A stretch of 64,000 nucleotides of DNA from Nonomuraea sp. SYSU D8015 (GCF_008065375.1 NZ_VJYI01000026.1:1-64000), one strand, 5' to 3'. Counted from the first letter of the stretch, positions 44,022-53,308 are shown. The notes: generated by a model from the sequence alone, not told the origin. Numbers and translations: made by a program.

Positions 44022-44936
44022 TCAGCCGGTGAGGTAGCCGCCGGAGGCGTCGATGTCCGTGCCGAGGACGGCGGTCGCGTCGTCGGACGCCAGCCACATC
44101 ACCACCCGGGCCATCTCCTGCGGTCGCACGATGCGCTTGATCGGGTAGTCCTGTGCGATCTGCTCGTACGTCACCCCGAACGCCTTCGCCGCCCGCTCCA
44201 GCATCGGCGTGTCCACGGCACCCGGAGCCAGCGCATTGATCCGGATGTTCTTGTCCGCGTACTCCAGCGCGGCCACCTTGGTCAGCGACGCCACCGCGTG
44301 CTTGCTCGCGTTGTAGGGCGAGATCGTCGCGAAGCCGACCTCGGCCGAGATGGAGGCGGTGTTGACGATGATCCCGGCCCGCTGCCGGAGCATGTGCGGG
44401 ATCTCGTACTTCATCGCCAGGAACACCCCGGCCGCGTTCGTGCGCCAGACCTGCTCGAAGTCGCTCAGCGTCTGCTCGTGCAGCGGCGCGGCGTTGGGGC
44501 TCTCGATGCCGGCGTTGTTGAAGGCGATGTCGACCCGCCCGTACCGGCGTACGCACTCGCCCACGAACGCCCGCACGTCGTCCTCCTCCGACACGTCGGC
44601 CCGCATGTACGTGGCCTCCCCGCCGAACCGCCTGATCTCCCGCTCATGCCGCCGGCCGAACTCCTCCCGCCGCCCGCAGAAGAAGACGTGCGCGCCCTGC
44701 CTTGCCATCTCGTACGCGGTGGCCTGCCCGATGCCCGACGTCGCCCCGGTGATGAGCACCACCTTGCCGGCGAAGCGCCCGCGGCGGTCGGCCCTGCCCG
44801 TGGAAGGGGCGGGTGGGTTCTGCGTGTTGGCCGAGGCGGGCGCGGCGGCGGCCACGGCCCCGGCGGCCAGTGCCACCGCACCCGTGGCGCCGCTCGTGAG
44901 GATGGCCCGCCTCGACGGCTGCGGCTGTTCGGTCAT
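44022..44936 (-). CDS. Short-chain dehydrogenase with twin-arginine signal
   Basis: 304 aa from ATG 44936 with GGAGAG upstream. Signal PSRRAILTSGATGAVALAAG followed by APASAN, then a complete classical SDR: LITGATSGIGQATAYEMARQ, NNAG, S in NTASISAEVG, YNASK, and C-terminal DIDASGGYLTG. Export of a folded, cofactor-loaded SDR through Tat is unusual but known in actinobacteria. The 407 bp upstream (44937-45343) shows only a small CTGTC-GACAG hairpin and no gene. Confidence 0.85.
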   Translation of the reverse strand: MTEQPQPSRRAILTSGATGAVALAAGAVAAAAPASANTQNPPAPSTGRADRRGRFAGKVVLITGATSGIGQATAYEMARQGAHVFFCGRREEFGRRHEREIRRFGGEATYMRADVSEEDDVRAFVGECVRRYGRVDIAFNNAGIESPNAAPLHEQTLSDFEQVWRTNAAGVFLAMKYEIPHMLRQRAGIIVNTASISAEVGFATISPYNASKHAVASLTKVAALEYADKNIRINALAPGAVDTPMLERAAKAFGVTYEQIAQDYPIKRIVRPQEMARVVMWLASDDATAVLGTDIDASGGYLTG

Positions 44937-45343
44937 GATGTCTCTCCGCTCGGTGGGTCGGAATCGATCATCATGGTCGTCCGCAGGCGGTGCCGCGGTC
45001 CAATACCTGCCGTCATAACCGTTCTCTATGGCCGATCTCCCGAGCACACTGTCTGGCGGACAGAAAACGTAGGCACGACAACTCGCGTTCACATCCAATC
45101 GCGGTCCTGGGGCATGATCAGGCGTAACGGTGCAGGTCGGGAGTATGCAGGCTGGCGGAAACAACAAAAACGCCTAGTGGGAGACGATCTGGTGGTTAAC
45201 GCGCGCCTTGCAGTAGGGCGTCCACGGCCAGCGCATCGGTCTCTACAAGAACAGCCTTCGTTGTTCCGTGACCTGCAGTTTCATGGCCGATCCAGCGTCA
45301 TTTCAGCGCGAGACGAAAACCTGCGTACAGACGAAAGGAGTTC

Positions 45344-45670
45344 AATGTCATTAGCAAGACGTGCAGCAAGTGCACTACTGGGAGGCTCTCTCGTTTGGGA
45401 GGAGCGGCGGTCACCGCGCCGGCGGCGTCAGCAGATCCCTGTTGCGCCCCGTGCTACGGCAGCAGCGGTGTTCATATCGTCGATCACGGCGAGACACCTT
45501 ATGGCCTGATCTGGGCAAAGGTTCTCAACTGCAGTTACGGAAGAGAAGTCACGGTCGACGTGTCCAACGCCCTGGACCCACTGTGTGAGTACGTGGCCCA
45601 CGGCAAGATGAAGAACTTTTACACGAAGACCTACCTGTGGTCAGACGTGCGAAAGGCGAAGTTCTGCTGA
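45344..45670 (+). pseudogene. Small secreted Cys protein, frameshifted in its signal peptide
   Basis: ATG 45344, preceded by AAAGGAG, begins MSLARRAASALLGGSLV, a signal start. The frame is then lost, and the continuation LGGAAVTAPAASADPCCAPC lies in the adjacent frame from about 45395 to the stop at 45670. One missing base near 45392 would restore a 108-residue protein with an ASA cleavage site and six Cys. The mature part resembles the protein at 38585-38980. Either a recent mutation or a sequence error. Confidence 0.6.
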
Positions 45671-45928
45671 TCCACGCTCGCAGGTAAGCCGGCGTAGGGC
45701 CTTTCTGCCGCCTGCACGAAAGGCCCACGCTCCGGCTGTTTTGATCCGATCGGGATCCCAGCACGGCTCGGACAGGAAGAACTGCAGCCACGCTGCGCCG
45801 GTGGCATCCGCGCACCCGTCACTGGCTCGGTCCCGGCCAGGTACTCGCTCTCGACGACGCCGCAAAACTTTTGCACGGCCACGGACACACCTCCGGCCGT
45901 AGTTGGACCACTTCCTCGATCGGTGACG

Positions 45929-46777
45929 TCATGCCCACCGCTCTTCCTCGCGCAGTTCCTGGATTGTCCACATCGCCAGGGAGGACACGTACCGCTCGGT
46001 GAGCAGATCGATTCCCAGGCGGTTCGCGGCGAGATGCGCGCACGTGGTCATCACCGCGGCTGTCCTGCCATGGTCCGCTTGCAGCGCCTTGCGCAGCCTC
46101 ACTGTCGTCAGTGACCAGCCAGCCAAGCCGTCGTCACGCATCACCCGATCCGCGTGATCTAGCAACGCGCGCAGGCGCCGACCCAGCGGGATTAGGATGT
46201 CGCGCTGCCGCGCGAAGTGCTCGGCGTACTCCTGCGGAGCCTCGACCGGCCCCTGGAGCTGGAGCCCGACGATGAGGTACAGCGCAACGCCCACGGTGAC
46301 CCGCTGCGTGTCGGTGATCCCCTGCTCGATCATCGCGAGGACGATCCTGCTGGAGTCCACGAAGTGTTCCTCCACCGCTGCCATGGCCGGGTGCCCGTAT
46401 CGCCGATACTCCCTGCGATACGGGATGAACGAGATGGAGTTGTTCGGCGCCAGGGTGTGTGCGAACTCCATCATCTGCTCCGCGCGGGCCAGCCCAGGGG
46501 CTGACTGCTCGTATTCCGCCTGGCTCATGCGATTCGCGGACGGCCATGAGTGAAAGAAGTCGCGGCACCTCTCCTCGATCAAGCGGCGGACCCGGTCGTG
46601 GTCGGGTGGCTCGGCCCGCACACGTAACCGCACGTGCGGCCCGGCTTCCCAGTAGCGGAGAAAAAAGAAGCCGGGACCAGCCAGGTCGTCCACGATCTGC
46701 CGAACCAATCGGAGAATGAGACGGTCCTGATCACCGTGGTAGAAGATGTGCGCGCTAACCCACTGGTCCTCTCCCAT
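45929..46777 (-). CDS. SpaB_C/thiopeptide-type RiPP maturation protein
   Basis: 282 aa. Starts with the family hallmark WVSAHIFYHGDQDRLILRLV, continues FFLRYWEAGPHVRLRVRAEP and ends LGIDLLTERYVSSLAMWTIQ. Standalone SpaB_C proteins carry out the glutamate-elimination step of split lantibiotic-type dehydratases, or pyridine formation in thiopeptides. It starts one base after the stop of the LanB-like gene, so the two are coupled. Which of the two activities it has cannot be decided from sequence by eye. Confidence 0.88.
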   Translation of the reverse strand: MGEDQWVSAHIFYHGDQDRLILRLVRQIVDDLAGPGFFFLRYWEAGPHVRLRVRAEPPDHDRVRRLIEERCRDFFHSWPSANRMSQAEYEQSAPGLARAEQMMEFAHTLAPNNSISFIPYRREYRRYGHPAMAAVEEHFVDSSRIVLAMIEQGITDTQRVTVGVALYLIVGLQLQGPVEAPQEYAEHFARQRDILIPLGRRLRALLDHADRVMRDDGLAGWSLTTVRLRKALQADHGRTAAVMTTCAHLAANRLGIDLLTERYVSSLAMWTIQELREEERWA

Positions 46778-46778
46778 G

Positions 46779-49457
46779 TCAGCGGTCCCATGCCGAGACG
46801 TCCATGAGCATCTCCATCACATGGCCTCCGCCGTAGTTCTCGGACGCGAACATTGGATCCGGCAGTGCTTCCTCGAAGAGGACCGCGTCGTGGGGGAGCC
46901 GCAGAAAGTCGGTGAAGACCAGCAGCAGGAAAGGGTTGGCGAAGTCAATGAATAGCGGCTTGTGCTCACCCACTCGGGCCGGGGAACGACTGTTGTAGAG
47001 GCTCTTCACGAAACAGGTTTCAGGGATCCCGGAGTCGTGTCGCCATTCGGCCAGCCGTACGAGGTAAGCGGCCTCTCGTTCCCCGGCCCGCGGCGCAGGG
47101 ATGTCCTGCGGCGCCACTCTCCGGTGCGCGCGGCGCACCACCACGCGCCCCACTCGTGCTCGGGGAACCAAGCTCGAGTGGGGCAGCGCCGACCAGTGCC
47201 CGCGCGGCGCGAGGGCAGCGATCGGCACGGGAGCGTCCTCCCCGAATCCCTTCACGAGCAACTGGGCGGCACGTGGCAGGGTCCACGGTGCGCTCAGGCC
47301 GAGATGCAGCGGCTTGATCTCCTGGTCGAGGCCCGCCGCCCGCAAGCGCAGGAGTCCACGCGCGTGATCGCGCTCTACCCACAGATCGCGCAGATTGAGC
47401 TCGTGGACTCCGGGACGCGCGTCCCCGTGCCACGGATAGACGATCTCGTATGGCACGCATGGCTCCCGGACGTTCAACGAGGTTCCGAGGGATCCTCCGA
47501 GCCCGGCGAACAACGGATAGTCGTTGGGGATCACCCAGGGCTCCGCCCGACGATCCATCAAGCCGTCCATCCGGCGGTGGCCCTTGCCGTATCCGATGAA
47601 AACGTTGTTGACCACAAACGCCGGTCCCGCGGTCTCCATCAGTGGCTGGCCGTACATCCCCAGCGAGTGCAGCTCGTCCACCCACTGGGGAAACCGGGCA
47701 ACCGCGACGGCCAGTTCCCCGGGCTCGATGCTGACGACCCCGTCGTCATCGTGCTCGCCCCAAAGCATTCGGGCGGCGTCGTCACGGAGGACGTGAAGTT
47801 CGTCCGCGCGGGCTGACCCGCTCTCTCGCCACTTCGCCGTCGAACGCCACAGGCCGCCGATCACCTCGCCCGCCGCAGAGCCGCTGGCGACCTCCTTCAT
47901 AAGCTCGTGGTAGAAGTCCAGGTAGGGGACCCGATGGTCGGTGGACGACTTTCGAGTCCACCACGTGTCCAGGGCGATCTTCAGATCGAGGCCAGAGCTG
48001 AACAACGCGAGCCACCGACGAATGATCTGCAGGTCGTCCAAGACCGGCTGCCAGGCGCTTCGCCCGCACTCGGCCAGCGGCCCCTCGGCCACGGCGGCGT
48101 CGAAGGTGGCCAGGCTTTCGCTCGACTCGATCGGTTGTCCCAGATGTCGGGCAAGGCTGGCGAGCGCGTGACTCGCGCCGCTAAGCCGGCTCCGATGCCT
48201 GGCTACGTCGTCGATCGGCACATCGTCGCTCAGGTAATCGCTGACAGTCTGGACGAGCGCTCCCTCATGGGCGAACTCCTCGCCGAGCGACTGTAACCAT
48301 CGCGCCGTCGCTCCCGGCGTGGTGACCTGCCCGCCGGGATGCGGCGTGACCTGTAGCAAGCCGACCTCGACGAGGCGATCGAGAAAGGCGTTGACCTGTG
48401 ACGGCTCGGAGTTTCCCTTGGCCGCCAGGCGCCCAACGAGCTCGCCGACGGTGACGTCCGCTGCCTCGCTGAGCAGGTCCAGGCAGGCACGGATCGCCGG
48501 AGTGCTGCCGATGGTGACCATCGGTTCCTCGGGAGGACGGCCGAGAAAGCGGAGCCGATCGCCGACGACGACCACGCTCGGATTGACTCGTATGATCATG
48601 CCGCGCCGGGTGCGCTCGCTCGTCACCAGCGCCACGTGCAGGTCTGCCCGGGTGACATGGCCGAGCTGAAGTAGTCCCCGCGCGCCTCGCAGTCCATCCG
48701 CCCTCTGGCGAACCGCGACATCGTCCTCGGTCCACGTGCTTGGCCCGGTCACCATGAACGTGCTGAAAGGACTAGTCTTGGCGGCGGCGCGGGTCAAGTA
48801 CTTGGCCAAGGCCGCCGCCAGCCGATGCCGGGGGGCGCGGTCAGGGTCCGCCAGCCATTTATCCAGGTCGTCCGCCAGCGCGGCACTGGACTGCACAAGG
48901 CCGCGCCGGAAAGCGGGCGTCGACGCGATGTGTCGCAGGCTGGCGGCGCGAGCGCCCGTCTCGGATCTGATCAGCTCATCGAGGTCGAGCTCACCCGCGC
49001 GCCACTGCGCGTGCAGGTCCAGCCAGTGCTCCACTCGGTTGGCGAGCTCAAGCCCCAGCGCCTTTCGAGTACTCGGGCTCCACTCGCGCGCGGTGGGTGT
49101 TCGCCCCTGGTAGAGGGCTCGACGCAATCCGACGAGGAACGGCTTGGCCGGATCGTCGGCCAAGCCACCGATCACTTCGTACAGACCGTCGCTTAGTTGC
49201 TCGCCCTCGGCCTTCAGCCTGCGCCGCAACTCCAGATGTTTCTCCATTGCCTGTCCGACCTCGTGGAAGCGCAACTCGCGGAGGACCTGCGACGATATTC
49301 CGGCCAGCCGGATCAATGGTGGGATGTGCACCTCTACCTCGCTAGACAAACACCCGGGATGCAGCACGCGGGCCACCGCGCTCTCGACGGCGGCCGCTGC
49401 CACGACTACTCTTCGTCCTCGTCTTCGAGCGGGGAGCGATCGGCCCCGGCGTGTCAA
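46779..49457 (-). CDS. Lantibiotic-type dehydratase, glutamylation body (LanB N-terminal type)
   Basis: Up to 892 aa. Carries TRAAAKTSPFSTFMVTGPST, the conserved KxSPF block, RVNPSVVVVGDRLRFLGRP, and GQPLMETAGPAFVVNNVF with a nearby GYGKGHRR. Such proteins add glutamate from Glu-tRNA to Ser/Thr of a precursor. The first 42 codons (TTG 49457) look non-native; GTG 49331 before HIPPLIRLAGIS is a likely start. The SpaB_C elimination domain is absent and supplied by the next gene, as in thiopeptide and split class I lanthipeptide systems. Confidence 0.85.
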   Translation of the reverse strand: MTRRGRSLPARRRGRRVVVAAAAVESAVARVLHPGCLSSEVEVHIPPLIRLAGISSQVLRELRFHEVGQAMEKHLELRRRLKAEGEQLSDGLYEVIGGLADDPAKPFLVGLRRALYQGRTPTAREWSPSTRKALGLELANRVEHWLDLHAQWRAGELDLDELIRSETGARAASLRHIASTPAFRRGLVQSSAALADDLDKWLADPDRAPRHRLAAALAKYLTRAAAKTSPFSTFMVTGPSTWTEDDVAVRQRADGLRGARGLLQLGHVTRADLHVALVTSERTRRGMIIRVNPSVVVVGDRLRFLGRPPEEPMVTIGSTPAIRACLDLLSEAADVTVGELVGRLAAKGNSEPSQVNAFLDRLVEVGLLQVTPHPGGQVTTPGATARWLQSLGEEFAHEGALVQTVSDYLSDDVPIDDVARHRSRLSGASHALASLARHLGQPIESSESLATFDAAVAEGPLAECGRSAWQPVLDDLQIIRRWLALFSSGLDLKIALDTWWTRKSSTDHRVPYLDFYHELMKEVASGSAAGEVIGGLWRSTAKWRESGSARADELHVLRDDAARMLWGEHDDDGVVSIEPGELAVAVARFPQWVDELHSLGMYGQPLMETAGPAFVVNNVFIGYGKGHRRMDGLMDRRAEPWVIPNDYPLFAGLGGSLGTSLNVREPCVPYEIVYPWHGDARPGVHELNLRDLWVERDHARGLLRLRAAGLDQEIKPLHLGLSAPWTLPRAAQLLVKGFGEDAPVPIAALAPRGHWSALPHSSLVPRARVGRVVVRRAHRRVAPQDIPAPRAGEREAAYLVRLAEWRHDSGIPETCFVKSLYNSRSPARVGEHKPLFIDFANPFLLLVFTDFLRLPHDAVLFEEALPDPMFASENYGGGHVMEMLMDVSAWDR

Positions 49458-50163
49458 CGCACGAGCTGCAACCGGTCGTGCCCGAACAGGGGTAACACTT
49501 CTCGGACAAGGAGGCGACCGGGACCAGGCGGCGGTCCAGGGTCAGGGTTCCACCTCCCACCCGCTTACGGTGAGGTCGAACATCGAAGTCGAGGATCTCG
49601 GTGGCCGGCATCGAAGCCCTTTCGCCTAACGCATCCACATCGAGGGACGGATTCAGGTCGAAAGTAGGACGAGCCGGTATGTTTGAGGTATGGCAGTGCT
49701 ACGCCAGGTGGCCGCAGCGCTTGCACCCTGCCCGGCGCCGGACGACCTCCTGATGCGATGACCAGCGCGTAGATCAAAAGTGACGATCGTACCCATCTCC
49801 AAGGGCGTGCCGATCCCGGCCCGCTGATGGAAGATCTCGCCCGCGACGATCGCCCAGGCCAGCTCTTCCATGTCCGTCCTGGGCGGGGCCGTCCTCCGGG
49901 ATGCGCTCCACGCTGCGGGAGCAAGTCAGGCAGGCCGTGAGATGCTGGTCGAAGCGGGGGCCAATCGGAGGATCCCTGCAGCGTACCGGGCCTGTGTCCA
50001 CCTCACGCCGTGCTCGAAGCAGGCCACATCGAGCCGCTCGAGCAGGTCGCCGTCCTCCTCGCCCGCCGACACGACGGCGATGCTGCGCAGCCGCAGCTCC
50101 TCTCCCGCAGAGGGTGCGCAGACGGCACAGCCGTGCACCGGTACGAGCCTAGTCACCAGCTTC
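49458..50163. other. Decayed stretch without a confident gene
   Basis: Short leftward frames with coding-like composition succeed one another (VHGCAVCAPSAGEELRLRS near 50110-50170, FDQHLTACLTCSRSVE near 49920, MEELAWAIVAGEIFHQRAG from 49871). They shift frame repeatedly and match no family I recognise. They may be one broken gene of about 150-200 residues upstream of the LanB gene. Confidence 0.35.
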
Positions 50164-50328
50164 ACCGGAGCCCTGCCCCGGGACCTGCCGATGACCTTCG
50201 GTCGCTGTAACTGGCGTATCCACGGGCTGCCGCGGTTGCGAACCGCTCCCGTACGGCTCGGATACCGGAGCCGGCCATCGCCCGAGACCGAAATCAATCC
50301 CTATCCGCACCGTTTCCCTGAGTGTTAA
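50164..50328 (+). pseudogene. C-terminal remnant of a second YcaO gene
   Basis: Reads TGALPRDLPMTFGRCN, then PRLRTAPVRLGYRSRPSPET and INPYPHRFP, closely matching the end of the YcaO protein at 61929-63788 (PGTLPMTFGHRH, LRTAPVRLGYRSEPLPEAEI, NAYPHPFP). The intact gene ends TTTCCCC-TGA; here one C is missing, so the frame reads through to EC and a TAA at 50326. Upstream YcaO sequence is absent. Confidence 0.8.
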
Positions 50329-50434
50329 GCGAAAGATAACCGCAGTGGATCAACGGGGGCGGATATTTGTACCGTCATTACATGATTCGTGGCCTGTTTC
50401 GGCCACGGACACGCCACGAAAGGAGGACAGGACA
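50322..50434 (+). promoter_or_regulatory. Conserved upstream element of precursor gene 1
   Basis: Begins GTGTTAAGCGAAAGATAACC and continues GCAGTGGATCAACG, then ACCGTCATTACATGATT and the ribosome site AGGAGG. Nearly the same blocks precede the other two precursor genes. GTTA-N9-TAAC inside it forms a small dyad. Probably promoter plus activator site. Confidence 0.75.
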
Positions 50435-50593
50435 ATGGCAACCATCGTGTTCGACGTGTCGGACCTTGACCTGGACGAGATCCAGGTGATCGAGGCGCCA
50501 ACCGTGCTGGAGGCCATGCAGATCGTCACTGCAGGAAGAGGTGGCTGTGGTTGCACCAGCGGCAACTCCGGCCCTCCCCGGTGCCGTGCGTGA
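50435..50593 (+). CDS. RiPP precursor peptide 1 (intact)
   Basis: 52 aa: leader MATIVFDVSDLDLDEIQVIE, then APTVLEAMQIVTA, and a core that probably begins GRGGCGCTSGNSGPPRCRA. The acidic, Asp/Leu-rich leader is typical of thiopeptide, azole and class I lanthipeptide substrates. The core has three Cys, two Ser and one Thr as possible sites for azole formation (YcaO) or dehydration (LanB). The ribosome site AGGAGG is eight bases upstream. Cleavage at TA-G is inferred by comparing the three paralogues. Confidence 0.8.
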   Translation: MATIVFDVSDLDLDEIQVIEAPTVLEAMQIVTAGRGGCGCTSGNSGPPRCRA

Positions 50594-50618
50594 GGCAGAG
50601 CGCCACGCGCTGCCGAGG

Positions 50619-50727
50619 GTCAAGCGGACGATAACCGCAGTGGATCAACGCGGGTGGACCTTCGCACCGTCATGACATGATTTGTGCCTGTGTCAGCCAC
50701 GGACGCGCCACGAGCGGAGGACAGGAC
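50619..50727 (+). promoter_or_regulatory. Conserved upstream element of precursor gene 2
   Basis: GTCAAGCGGACGATAACCGC, AGTGGATCAACG, ACCGTCATGACATGATT and GGAGG match the element at 50322-50434 in the same order and spacing. Confidence 0.75.
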
Positions 50728-50894
50728 ATGACCATGGCAACCACCGTGGTCGACGTGTCGGACCGCAATCTGGACGAAATCCAGGTGATCGAGGCGCCAA
50801 CCGTGCTGGAGGTCATTGAGATGCCGATGCCCGCCGAAGCGGCTGTGGCGGCGACTACATGGGCCCCGGTTGCATCTGCCGGTATCACTCGTGA
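50728..50894 (+). pseudogene. RiPP precursor peptide 2, frameshifted at the leader-core junction
   Basis: The leader frame reads MATTVVDVSDRNLDEIQVIE then APTVLEVIEMPMPA and, uninterrupted, runs on to 50973 with a non-RiPP tail. In the adjacent frame, starting at 50838, the sequence is SGCGGDYMGPGCICRYHS and a stop at 50892-50894, which fits the G(R/S)GGCG core start of the paralogues. Restoring one G (GCC-GGA instead of GCC-GA at 50836) would fuse leader and core. Could be decay, sequencing error or a real two-frame design. Confidence 0.65.
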
Positions 50895-50944
50895 CGTTGA
50901 GCGCAACGACTGCCGGGCGGCGGGTCATTCTTGGACGCCGCCCG

Positions 50945-51355
50945 GCAGCCATGATCCTCTTCCTGGACGCTGACTCTCACGCTTCACCGGGCCTGCTCGA
51001 GCAGCATCTCAGCCACCACTATGAAGGGCGGCCCAGGATCGTGGTCGGCCAACGGCTGGAGATGGGCCCTCCTCAATTGGACAGCATCATCCACGGCGAG
51101 TCCCCCGACCAGGCCCTCTGCGGCGACGTACGCCTTCCGGAGGAGATCACCAGATTCCCCTGGCGCTCCAAATACCATGGATAATCGCCTGGGCGGCCAA
51201 CTTTCGGTCCCCCGAGATATGGGGACACGCGGTCGGGAGATTCGACGAGGCGTGCGGCACTCGATGGGGATGCGAGAACCCTGAACTCATCTACCGGATC
51301 TCCCTGGTACGAGGACACTATGGGGAGAAACTGTCCCGGGTTCAACGTAAGCACA
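50945..51355 (+). pseudogene. GT2 glycosyltransferase remnant, part before the IS3 insertion
   Basis: ILFLDADSHASPGLLEQHLS, then GRPRIVVGQRLEMGPPQLDS, correspond to residues about 90-140 of the GT2 at 60348-61649. After 51150 the frame shifts; PWIIAWAANF, RFDEACGTRWGCENPELIYR and LSRVQRKH follow in other frames. The first 90 residues are missing. The remnant is cut at 51355 by the insertion sequence and resumes at 52603. Confidence 0.8.
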
Positions 51356-51394
51356 GGAGTGTCCCGGGTTTGATGGAGTCGCGTTCCTGGATTG

Positions 51395-52260
51395 TCATGC
51401 CACGGTGGGTGCGTTCTCGAACTGTATCGGGGTGAGCATGCCCAGGCTGCTGTGCCGTCGTTGCCGATTGTGCCAGATCTCCAGGTACTCGAAGATCGCG
51501 TTGGCCAGCTCGATGCGGGTGTTCCAGCGCTGGCGGTCCAGGAGTTCGACCTGCATCCGGGACCAGAACGACTCCATCATGGCGTTATCGAAGCAGTCCC
51601 CGACGCTACCCATCGACGGCAGCAGGCCGGAATCCTTAGCCCGCTGGGTGAAGACCCAGGATCCGAACTGGACCCCGGGTCGGAGTGGATGATCGTTCCG
51701 GCCGGCGGCGTGCGGCTGTCGATGGCCATCCCTAAGGCGCTGGTCACCAGGGTGGCGGTCTGGGTCGAGTCGATCGACCAGCCGACCACCCGGCGGGAGT
51801 AGGCGTCCAGCACCACGCAGCAGTACACCTTGCCCTCGCGCGTCGGGTGCTCGGTGATGTCGGTGATCCACAGCTGGTCGGGCCCGGTCCGGGTGAAGGC
51901 CCGCTCGACCAGGTCGGTGGCAATCTGGTCCGGCTTGGTGCGCCGCCACTTGGGCCGGCCGCTGAGTCCTTCCAGCCCGGCCCGGCGCATGAGCAGCTCC
52001 ACCGCGCCGTGGCTGACCGGCACCTGGTGGCCCAGGAGCAGTTCAGCGTGCACCCGCCGGGCTCCGTAGGTGCCGCGGGAGTGCTGATGGATCTGCCGGA
52101 TCAGGTCGGTCAGCCAGGCGTGTCGGATGCTCCGCGGCGAGGGCGGCCGGTCCCGCCAGGCGTAGTAGCCGGACACCGACACGGCCAAGACCCGGCAGGC
52201 GACCTCGACCGGGATGCCTTCGCCGGCCATCACGGCGATGGCTTCGAACCGTCTTTTGGG
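51395..52260 (-). pseudogene. IS3 transposase orfB, frameshifted in the catalytic core
   Basis: From the frame entered by slippage near 52258: FEAIAVMAGEGIPVEVACRV, RTYGARRVHAELL-type region, first catalytic D in LWITDITEHPT. Second D in GTIIHSDPG, then a one-base loss (CCGGGG where CCGGGGG is expected, near 51680) switches frame. The adjacent frame continues VQFGSWVFTQRAKDSGLL to the catalytic E in MMESFWSRMQVELL and ends HSSLGMLTPIQFE. Otherwise full length. Confidence 0.85.
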
Positions 52261-52535
52261 GGTGCCGCCTCGCGGATGAGTTCGATCGCCCGGCGAGTGG
52301 CCTGCAGCTCGGTCTCCAACTCGGCGATGCGCCGTTTAGCGGCCGCCAACTCGGCCTTCTCACCGCTGGTCAGGCCCGGCTCCAGCCCGCGGTCAATGCG
52401 GTCTTGCCGCCGCCAGGTGTAGATCGTCTGGGTGCTGATGTCCAGATCACGGGCCAGCTCGGTGGCCGTGCGACCTGCTTCGAGCAGGTCCAGCACCTTG
52501 CGCCGGAACTCCGGCGGGTAGCCCCGTCGTCCCAT
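52230..52535 (-). CDS. IS3 orfA (DNA-binding protein)
   Basis: 101 aa: HTH YPPEFRRKVLDLLEAGRTAT, ELARDLDISTQTIYTWRRQD and a leucine-zipper-like helix (AAAKRRIAELETELQATRRA). The minus-strand run CCCCCAAAAGAC at 52263-52252 is a typical -1 slippery site that would fuse orfA to orfB, as in other IS3 elements. Confidence 0.9.
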   Translation of the reverse strand: MGRRGYPPEFRRKVLDLLEAGRTATELARDLDISTQTIYTWRRQDRIDRGLEPGLTSGEKAELAAAKRRIAELETELQATRRAIELIREAAPPKDGSKPSP

Positions 52536-52602
52536 GCCACTTTCCTCTCATCAAGTGGCACAAGAATCCAGAAATCCGCCTCCACTCAACCCGGGGCACA
52601 CC

Positions 52603-52707
52603 ACACCCCCACCTCGACTGGGAGCTCGCCAGTGGCACTCGGCTGCGGAAACCGCGAGACTGCTCGGCCACTACAGAAAGCTGGGTCGGCGAATTCACCA
52701 GCCCTGA
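52603..52707 (+). pseudogene. GT2 remnant, part after the IS3 insertion
   Basis: PHLDWEL, then in the next frame WHSAAETARLLGHYRKLGRR and a stop at 52705-52707, match PHLVWELTGW and RSSAETAIVLAHYQK of the GT2 at 60348-61649. It proves that the IS3 element inserted into a GT2 gene or remnant. Confidence 0.75.
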
Positions 52708-52866
52708 CAGCTGACAATCACAGAGCTACTGGTACCACTCGTGTTGCTCGGGCAGGTGGTGCCCGAACCACCGCGCAGACGAACCCGGGTCCTGTGCTGG
52801 CCGCTGATAGGTGAGTTCGAGCCGCGCCTGTCGCCCTCGGAGGAACCAGATGTTCCAACGCCGACA

Positions 52867-52897
52867 GCCCGGAGGCCGACCTGCTTGGCCTCCGGGC
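52867..52897. terminator. Hairpin with 11-bp arms
   Basis: GCCCGGAGGCC (52867-52877) pairs with GGCCTCCGGGC (52887-52897) around nine bases. No T run follows on either strand, so termination is only possible. The rest of 52708-53017 shows no recognisable gene. Confidence 0.4.
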
Positions 52898-53017
52898 TTG
52901 CGAACAGCACTCCTCATTCTGTCTCACAGAGCGTAGGCGCCTGCGGCTTCAGGGGCGCGGCGCCGACACGCACGGCAGTGGGGACACCGAGGCGGAGGTC
53001 GTCATCCCGGTGGGGAA

Positions 53018-53260
53018 GCGGGGGAGAACGCGGTCCTGCGGCTCAAGACCGACGTTCTGATCCCGGGGAAGATCGCCCAGTTCGGGAGCGGGGCGTTTGT
53101 CGGCCCCGCGGTGCTCGCTGGGGTGGCTCCTGCCTCCGCGGGCACACGTGGAGAGGCTGCGACTGGTGGTTCCGTGGAGCCCGCCGCCCTTCTGCCGCCG
53201 AACGTGAGCAAATACGTGCCGATCGCCGCCGCGTTCGCGGTCGGGCTCTTCCAGGGATAG
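53018..53260 (+). pseudogene. C-terminal remnant of a SRPBCC/CoxG-like protein
   Basis: An open frame without a start reads NAVLRLKTDVLIPGKIAQFG, SGAF, then a Pro/Gly linker and SKYVPIAAAFAVGLFQG before TAG 53258-53260. IPGKIAQFG is typical of CoxG-type SRPBCC proteins; the hydrophobic end would be a membrane anchor as in some relatives. The N-terminal two thirds are missing. Confidence 0.5.
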
Positions 53261-53308
53261 TTGCTCGGCAAGGTACGTACCCAGGCAAGCTGATCAAGGA
53301 GCTGGGCC

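Larger units (their letters stand above)
51356..52602. mobile_element. IS3-family insertion sequence, about 1,247 bp
   Basis: Imperfect 23-bp inverted ends (left GGAGTGTCCCGGG, then TTTGATGGAG; right, reversed, GGTGTGCCCCGGG, then TTGAGTGGAG) and a 3-bp ACA duplication (51353-51355 and 52603-52605). It carries leftward orfA and orfB. It interrupts a GT2 remnant, which continues on both sides. Confidence 0.85.

Noticed and set aside
49653..49871. Leftward 72-codon ORF as a possible RiPP precursor
   Set aside because: MEELAWAIVAGEIFHQRAG has no acidic leader and no Cys/Ser/Thr-rich core, and lacks the upstream element shared by the three precursors.
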